64,000 nucleotides of DNA from contig NZ_CP088930.1 of assembly GCF_027594825.1 (NCBI RefSeq), positions 1,859,019 to 1,923,018 of the forward strand, given 5' to 3'. This DNA is from Serratia liquefaciens. GTDB lineage: Bacteria; Pseudomonadota; Gammaproteobacteria; Enterobacterales; Enterobacteriaceae. The position numbers and the translations under genes were made by a program. The notes under the pieces are model-generated. The model made no database searches. It saw only the letters and a list, made by a program, of their open reading frames with translations, and was not told the DNA's origin. Positions 59,309-64,000 of the stretch are shown in pieces; the stretch's first letter is position 1; each line of letters begins with the position of its first letter.

Positions 59309-60529
59309 ATGCCACAACCCGCTATAACCCCAACGCCTGCTGCGACAAAACGCAGCCGTTTACGTCACCCCTTGTTACTGGTCGCCGGCATTATGCTGGT
59401 CGCTGCCAACCTGCGTGCCGCGCTGACCAGCGTGGGGCCGCTGCTGGAACAGATCCAGCAGCAGTTGATGCTTTCCGCCACCGCGGCCGGCCTGCTTAAC
59501 TCACTGCCGCTGATCCTGTTTGCCGTGCTGTCGCCGGTCACGCCCGGCCTGGCCAAACGCATCGGCATTGAGCGTACGCTGGGCATGGCATTGCTGCTGC
59601 TGGTGATTGGCATTGTGCTGCGTTCGATGCCGCAATCCGGCATGCTGTGGCTGGGCAGCGTGTTGATCGGTGCCGCCATCGCGTTTGCCAACGTAGTGTT
59701 GCCCACGCTGGTAAAGCGAGACTTTCCAGAACGCGCCGCCGCCATGATTGCTGCCTATGCCGCGGTGATGTCGCTGGTGGCGGCCACCGCCTCCGGCCTG
59801 GCGGTACCGCTGGCGACGTTGCATGACCAAGGCTGGCGTTTTTCCCTGCTGTGCTGGAGCCTGCCGGCACTGTTGGCGCTGATTGTCTGGCTGCCGCAAC
59901 TGCGCCGCTCATCGGCCCCGACGGCCGGTAACGCAGCGTCGGTTCAACCAGCACCGTCACGTTCCCCCTGGGGCAGTGCACTTGGTTGGCAGGTGGCGCT
60001 GTTTATGGGCCTGCAATCCATCACCTTCTACACCATTATCGGTTGGTTCAGCACCTTTGCCGCCAGCCACGGTACGTCACCGCAACAGGCTGGTTTTGAG
60101 CTGTTTATTTACCAGGTGGTGGCGATCGTCGCCAACTTTGTCATGGTGTTTATTCTGCCGCGCGCCCGCGATCAGCGCGCCATCGCGCTATGCAGTTCTC
60201 TGCTGATTTTTATCGGCGTCGCCGGTCTGCTGCTGCTGCCGGGTTACTCTCTGGTGTGGTTGATTTTTGCCGGACTGGGGGCGGGGGGGTCTTTGGTGCT
60301 GGCGCTGTCGTTCTTTGGCCTGCGCAGCAGCCATCATCATCAGGCCACGCAGCTGTCGGGCATGGCGCAATCGGTCGGCTATCTGTTGGCGGCGCTGGGA
60401 CCCACGCTGTTCGGTTTGTTACACGATCTGACTCAGGGTTGGCGATTGCCACTGATTGTTCTGCTGTGCCTGACACTGCTGCAAATGCTGTTTGGCATGT
60501 TAGCCGGGCGCAATCGGGTTATTCGTTAA
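59309..60529 (+). CDS. CynX/NimT-family MFS transporter
   Basis: A 406-residue, 12-helix MFS protein of the cyanate-transporter-like group (CynX, YeaN/NimT). The start of helix 1, LVAGIMLVAANLRAALTSVGPLLEQI, and FANVVLPTLVKRDFPERAAAMIAAYA are characteristic. Members export or import small aromatic or heterocyclic compounds; this substrate is unknown. The ATG at 59309 has AGGAA just upstream; an in-frame ATG at 59276 is less well placed. The 3' end overlaps the small convergent gene by 11 bases. Confidence 0.85.
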   Translation: MPQPAITPTPAATKRSRLRHPLLLVAGIMLVAANLRAALTSVGPLLEQIQQQLMLSATAAGLLNSLPLILFAVLSPVTPGLAKRIGIERTLGMALLLLVIGIVLRSMPQSGMLWLGSVLIGAAIAFANVVLPTLVKRDFPERAAAMIAAYAAVMSLVAATASGLAVPLATLHDQGWRFSLLCWSLPALLALIVWLPQLRRSSAPTAGNAASVQPAPSRSPWGSALGWQVALFMGLQSITFYTIIGWFSTFAASHGTSPQQAGFELFIYQVVAIVANFVMVFILPRARDQRAIALCSSLLIFIGVAGLLLLPGYSLVWLIFAGLGAGGSLVLALSFFGLRSSHHHQATQLSGMAQSVGYLLAALGPTLFGLLHDLTQGWRLPLIVLLCLTLLQMLFGMLAGRNRVIR

Positions 60530-60692
60530 TCTCAGATGGAACGGGGTCTTCCGGCGCTGGGTCCCCGGCATCGTCCTGCCAGAGATCGTTGATAAAATCC
60601 CGTTGCTCGCTCGTCAACTGCCATGAAGGGGGGATTTTGGCCGGACTTTCATCCCGGTCGCCCCCCGTGCGCTTTACGCGTTTTTTATCCAT
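60519..60692 (-). CDS. Small hydrophilic protein (possible YciX relative)
   Basis: A 57-residue protein starting MDKKRVKRTGG, with a basic head and an acidic tail (WQDDAGDPAPEDPVPSEINE). The middle, PSWQLTSEQRDFINDLW, is the most distinctive part. AGGAAG nine bases before the ATG supports this start over a longer frame. It lies 11 bases after the YmiA-like gene, the same pairing as ymiA-yciX in E. coli as I recall it; the YciX identity is a guess from that pairing. Function unknown. Confidence 0.6.
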   Translation of the reverse strand: MDKKRVKRTGGDRDESPAKIPPSWQLTSEQRDFINDLWQDDAGDPAPEDPVPSEINE

Positions 60693-60703
60693 CACCCTAC
60701 TTC

Positions 60704-60817
60704 CTAAATAAACAGCCAATAAATCACGGCGGCGACGGCCAACCAAAATACCCCGCAGCCGATAAATACGCACAGCCAAGCTTTACGTTTGATATCCGCG
60801 TCATCCTTGCCTATCAC
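60704..60817 (-). CDS. YmiA-family small membrane protein
   Basis: A 37-residue protein encoded from a GTG with GGAG seven bases upstream. The sequence IKRKAWLCVFIGCGVFWLAVAAVIYW resembles the E. coli YmiA stretch LKRKAWLAVFLGSALFWVVVALLIW: a basic KRKAW box followed by one membrane helix. An upstream in-frame TTG adds five residues and cannot be excluded. First gene of the two-gene set with the small protein at 60519. Function unknown. Confidence 0.65.
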   Translation of the reverse strand: MIGKDDADIKRKAWLCVFIGCGVFWLAVAAVIYWLFI

Positions 60818-61209
60818 AGTCGCTCCATCCAATAGATTAAACTAATCGATAATTGATTATTGATCTATTTAAACGATCAATAAAGTAGTTTGTTCCTATG
60901 GAAATTATAAAAATATGTGCTAACACGTAAGAGGGACTCACGCAAAGAGGTGGCGAACTCCCTGAGAGCGCGGGTTCTGGCCGTACAAAAATGAATCTCT
61001 CTGAGGGCCCTTGGCCGTTTTTTATGATACTGACAACCAGAACAAAGCAATGGGTAATGCGAGCTTTTATGAAATAAAAAACCATTAAAAAACTAAATTA
61101 ATCGCACGATCGACCAAGACCCTGGTTAGCTTATGGTTAATTGAGTTTTTGAAAGGGATTTTAACGGGAGGGATGGCTCGGGCAACGAGCGCCGCCCGAG
61201 TGACATTAA
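60818..61209. other. AT-rich gap with a possible short structured transcript
   Basis: No convincing protein gene lies here. Between 60925 and 61023 there is GC-richer sequence with pairing potential (AGGGA...TCCCT, about 60931-60962) ending in GGCC-CTT-GGCC followed by G and six Ts (61006-61023, plus strand), which looks like a weak terminator. The 61050-61140 part is strongly AT-rich. It could encode an unannotated small RNA on the plus strand, or be the leader of the ymiA-like operon on the minus strand. Confidence 0.35.
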
Positions 61210-62862
61210 TCAGTCAAGATGTGAAACCGAGTCTTTACTGGCGAGTTCACGCTCGCTGCCGGTCAATTCGCTAAGGTGCCGATCGCGCATTTGGAACAGA
61301 CGGTCCGCATGCTCGAAATAGTGATCGTCATGGCTAATGGCAAACACCGTTTTGCCCAACGCACGCAGCTGCGGCAGCAATTCGCGGTAGAAGATACGTC
61401 TAAATTGCGGATCCTGATCCGCCGCCCATTCGTCCAATAGCAGAATATCCCGCTCTTCGGCCACCGCCAGCAACAGCGCCAGACGCTTGCGTTGCCCCTG
61501 GGACAACTGAGGATTGGTCACCCGAAGACCGTCAAACTCCAGCTTGTTTTTCATGTTCAGGCGATGAAGCCAGCTTTCCACCAGTTCAGCATCCGGCTGC
61601 CCGCCCTCAGGCCCCTGCAAATGCTGGAACGGATGAAAATCGGTAAAAATGGCGGAAAACAACCGGCGATAGTGGTGCATATCCGCCGGGTTCTGCGCAA
61701 TGCCGTCCAGCAATATCTGGCCACTGACCGGCTGATACAGCCCGGTCAGCAGCATGGCCAGCGTCGATTTTCCGCTGCCATTGCCGCCAATCAGGAACAC
61801 CAATTCGCCGCGGCGCAGCGTCAAATTCAGCGGGCCCACGGCGAACCCTGCCTTTTGTTCCGTCGCGCCATAGTGGAACATCACCTCACGCAGCTCCAAT
61901 GTTTGCCAGGCTTTGGTCGCTACCGCAGGAAATTGCTCTTGATAGTCGGCGAGCCGTAAGGATTTGACCTTATTGAAGGCCACTTCTGCGCTGATAAGCG
62001 TAGGGAATGCCCCCACCGCCTGCAGCAACGGCGTGCGCAGGAACAGCAGCGTCAGTGAATAGGTCGCCGCCACGGCGGTATCGGCCCAGCCCAGGCTGTT
62101 GGCCATATAGAACACCAGGCCTATCGCGCCCAGCATCATGATATTCGACCAGTTCACCGCGCTAAGATGAAAGGTATCGGCACGAATAATATGATAACGA
62201 TACTCTTCGGCATCCGGCTGGTAGGCCTGGCGAAACAGCGCTTTGGCACGATCGCGGTTCAACGCCAGCTCTTTACGGCCGTCAATGGCTGACTGATAGT
62301 GCTGATAGAGTTGCTCTTCGGATTCACGCACGTTGGTCAGGTGACGATAGACCCGCGATACCAGACAGCCGCTGCCAAACACCGTTACCGCGACCCAGAT
62401 GGCCGTCACCGCCAGCATCTGCGGCGACAGCCAGCCCAGATAGGCCGCAGATCCCAACGTCAATATCACCCCCTGCACCAGTTCGGGCAAACGCACAAAA
62501 GCCAGGGTAATATTGCGAATGTCGCTGGCCAGGCTCGCCAACAGCGCAGCACTGCCCAACTGTTCAATCCGCTCAATAGGGGTATCCAGGATCCGTTTCA
62601 CCAGTTGACCCCGTAGCCGGAACACAAAGTGGTGGCCCAGGGTGGTCAGCGCCAACTGCGAACCCAGCGTCACTGCCATCAGCAATGCCAGCAACCCGAG
62701 AAACTCCGGCAATACCGCCAGCGGATCGCCCGCCGCCGTCATCAGCCGCAGGTTGATAAAGGCAATGATGCCGATACCCAATGCCGCGCTGGCCATGGTC
62801 AACGCCATTACCGCCACAAACGGCCAGCGATATTGGCGGTAAACCACCCGTAGCAACTCCAT
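61210..62862 (-). CDS. yojI: YojI-type ABC exporter (permease-ATPase fusion)
   Basis: A 550-residue half-transporter of the cyclic-peptide exporter family (SyrD/PvdE/YojI). The membrane domain [31 protein letters not shown] and [27 protein letters not shown] closely resemble E. coli YojI. The ATPase has Walker [10 protein letters not shown], signature [11 protein letters not shown] and Walker [14 protein letters not shown]. coli YojI exports microcin J25; the native substrate is uncertain. A Fur-like site and a divergent LysR gene lie upstream. Confidence 0.9.
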   Translation of the reverse strand: MELLRVVYRQYRWPFVAVMALTMASAALGIGIIAFINLRLMTAAGDPLAVLPEFLGLLALLMAVTLGSQLALTTLGHHFVFRLRGQLVKRILDTPIERIEQLGSAALLASLASDIRNITLAFVRLPELVQGVILTLGSAAYLGWLSPQMLAVTAIWVAVTVFGSGCLVSRVYRHLTNVRESEEQLYQHYQSAIDGRKELALNRDRAKALFRQAYQPDAEEYRYHIIRADTFHLSAVNWSNIMMLGAIGLVFYMANSLGWADTAVAATYSLTLLFLRTPLLQAVGAFPTLISAEVAFNKVKSLRLADYQEQFPAVATKAWQTLELREVMFHYGATEQKAGFAVGPLNLTLRRGELVFLIGGNGSGKSTLAMLLTGLYQPVSGQILLDGIAQNPADMHHYRRLFSAIFTDFHPFQHLQGPEGGQPDAELVESWLHRLNMKNKLEFDGLRVTNPQLSQGQRKRLALLLAVAEERDILLLDEWAADQDPQFRRIFYRELLPQLRALGKTVFAISHDDHYFEHADRLFQMRDRHLSELTGSERELASKDSVSHLD

Positions 62863-62918
62863 GAAAAACCCTTACCCTGAAATATTGAGATGGCAGGCAT
62901 TGTAAGCGGCCAAAAAGT

Positions 62919-62939
62919 GATATCAATAACAATTCTCAT
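62919..62939. promoter_or_regulatory. Fur-box-like site
   Basis: Starting at GATATCAATAAC and ending AATTCTCAT, this site matches 13 of 19 positions of the classical Fur consensus and has the AATNCTCAT edge common in real boxes. It lies 57-77 bases upstream of yojI and about 80-100 upstream of the LysR start, well placed for iron control of one or both. Confidence 0.5.
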
Positions 62940-63015
62940 ATTGTCGTCGACGATTGATTCCTGCCCGAGAGGATTTACACTGGCTGGAGATCTGGGACAA
63001 GGAAAACCAAGACTG

Positions 63016-63936
63016 ATGCTGCCTACACATGAATATGCCAACGATTTGATCCTGTTCGCCTTAATTGTTGATTGCGGTTCTTTCAGCAAAGCCGCGGAAA
63101 CGGCCGGTATCACCAGTTCGGTGGTCAGCAAGCGTATTGGACGCCTGGAGAAATCCCTAGGTGCACGCCTGCTTTATCGCACCACACGCAGCCTGACGCT
63201 GACGGAAAATGGCCGCAGCCTGTATCGCCAGGCCAAAGAGATCAGCGCCAAAATTCAGGATGCGCTGAACCTCGTCAGCGAAAACAGCGACGAATTGACC
63301 GGCGTTATCCGCATGTCGGTGCCGACCATTTCGGGCGAGCTGCTGCTCAGCGAGAGCGTGGCGGAATTCTGTGCGCGGCATCCGAACCTGAAGGTGGAGA
63401 TGCGGCTGGAGAATCGCTTTGCCGATCTGGTCAACGAAGGGATAGATCTGGCGATCCGCACCGGCACCCTGCCAGATTCAAGCCTCATCGCACGCCACAT
63501 TCTTGACTCCCGTTGGGTGATAGTCTGCTCGCCCGGTTACCTGCAGCAGCACGCCGAACCCCATTCGGCCGACGACCTGCTCAAACATAACTGCCTGACC
63601 TATACCTATCAGGAAAGTGGTACCGACAACTGGCTGATGAAGCCACCGGGCGGCAGCGAGATTTATGAGCTGCAGGTCAAAGGCAATTTGTCCGCCAATA
63701 ACGCGCGGGCCATCCGCAAGGCGGCGATCGGCGGTTATGGCATCGCCATGGTGCCACGTTGCATGGTGTTCGAGGATTTGCAGGAAGGCACGCTGGTAGA
63801 AGTTTTGTCCGGCCACTGTGGCAAGGTATTAGGCGTTTATGCGGTCTACCCTTATACCCGCAATTTACCGCTAAAAACCCGGTTACTGATCGAACATATC
63901 ATCGCGGACTATCAAAATATCAGCCATTATTTTTGA
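63016..63936 (+). CDS. LysR-family regulator divergent from yojI
   Basis: A 306-residue LysR regulator. HTH: GSFSKAAETAGITSSVVSKRIGRLEKSLGARLLYRTTRSLTLTENG (about 20-65). The effector domain has NRFADLVNEGIDLAIRTG and ARHILDSRWVIVCSPGYL, like the CrgA/DmlR-type subgroup also represented at 48760. The ATG at 63016 starts the conserved domain; the frame is open to 62890 but that part would cross the Fur-like site and has no family match. Target unknown; yojI is the obvious candidate. Confidence 0.85.
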   Translation: MLPTHEYANDLILFALIVDCGSFSKAAETAGITSSVVSKRIGRLEKSLGARLLYRTTRSLTLTENGRSLYRQAKEISAKIQDALNLVSENSDELTGVIRMSVPTISGELLLSESVAEFCARHPNLKVEMRLENRFADLVNEGIDLAIRTGTLPDSSLIARHILDSRWVIVCSPGYLQQHAEPHSADDLLKHNCLTYTYQESGTDNWLMKPPGGSEIYELQVKGNLSANNARAIRKAAIGGYGIAMVPRCMVFEDLQEGTLVEVLSGHCGKVLGVYAVYPYTRNLPLKTRLLIEHIIADYQNISHYF

Positions 63937-64000
63937 GGCCGATCACAATATCCTTCCTTTCAGCCGCAGGATGCCGGCGCGGGATTACAGCATTTTTAGA
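63937..64000. other. Window end, nothing assigned
   Basis: Sixty-four bases after the LysR stop. No coding start, hairpin with T run or RNA gene was recognised. Confidence 0.4.

Noticed and set aside
60925..61023. c-di-GMP-I (GEMM) riboswitch
   Set aside because: A short stretch (GGGACTCACGCAAAG) recalls the motif, but the GNRA loop, receptor and second stem are missing and no downstream gene lies on that strand.
60837..61085. 82-codon minus-strand frame upstream of the YmiA-like gene
   Set aside because: No ribosome-binding site, AT-rich composition and no family pattern; it also runs through the candidate hairpins.

Overview
The window reads as a chromosomal segment of an enterobacterium, most likely Serratia or a close Yersiniaceae relative. 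From the start to about 47.3 kb the gene order follows the Escherichia coli xni-to-lysR region almost gene for gene (xni, rlmM, ygdD, gcvA/gcvB, ygdI, csdA, csdE, tcdA, mltA, three initiator tRNAs, amiC, argA, recD, recB, ptrA, recC, ppdC, ygdB, ppdB, ppdA, thyA, lgt, ptsP, rppH, mutH, ygdQ, ygdR, tas, lplT, aas, omrA/omrB, galR, lysA, lysR). The sequence is GC-rich by eye and gives long spurious antisense frames. Genus assignment is inference from protein resemblance and gene order; no search was run.

Region by region: 0-7.4 kb holds RNA and tRNA modification (RlmM, TcdA), the CsdA/CsdE sulfur-transfer pair, the glycine regulator GcvA with the divergent sRNA GcvB, and the lytic transglycosylase MltA. 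At 7.6-8.0 kb there are three tandem tRNA-fMet genes, followed by an aromatic-acid-type MFS transporter that interrupts the E. coli order. 9.8-24.5 kb holds AmiC, ArgA and the RecBCD recombination enzyme with protease III inside its cluster. 24.6-31.3 kb holds the pseudopilin operon, ThyA, Lgt, PtsP and RppH. The rppH-mutH gap carries DnaA boxes and GATC sites and is the positional equivalent of the E. coli replication-control locus DARS2. 32-39 kb holds MutH, YgdQ, YgdR, Tas, the lysophospholipid salvage pair LplT/Aas and two tandem Omr small RNAs.

Three blocks interrupt the conserved order: the MFS gene after the tRNAs, a BisC-like molybdoenzyme between omrB and galR, and a GNAT / LacI-family / toxin-antitoxin block between galR and lysA.

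After lysR the order is lineage-specific: a YdhP-type efflux pump; a LysR regulator divergent from an exported metallo-beta-lactamase-fold protein with a degenerate metal motif, followed by a DsbA-like protein; a periplasmic hypothetical protein; a YddA-like ABC exporter; an agaR-kbaZ-agaVWEF type PTS operon that lacks catalytic sugar enzymes; a CynX-type transporter; a pair of very small proteins related to YmiA and possibly YciX; a YojI-type ABC exporter; and a LysR regulator, with a Fur-like site between the last two.

No phage, insertion sequence or CRISPR array was seen. The most unusual items are the DARS2-type region, the metallo-beta-lactamase protein with altered metal ligands, the reduced aga locus with its repeated operator-like motifs, the four-hairpin gap between tcdA and mltA, and the Fur-like site at yojI.
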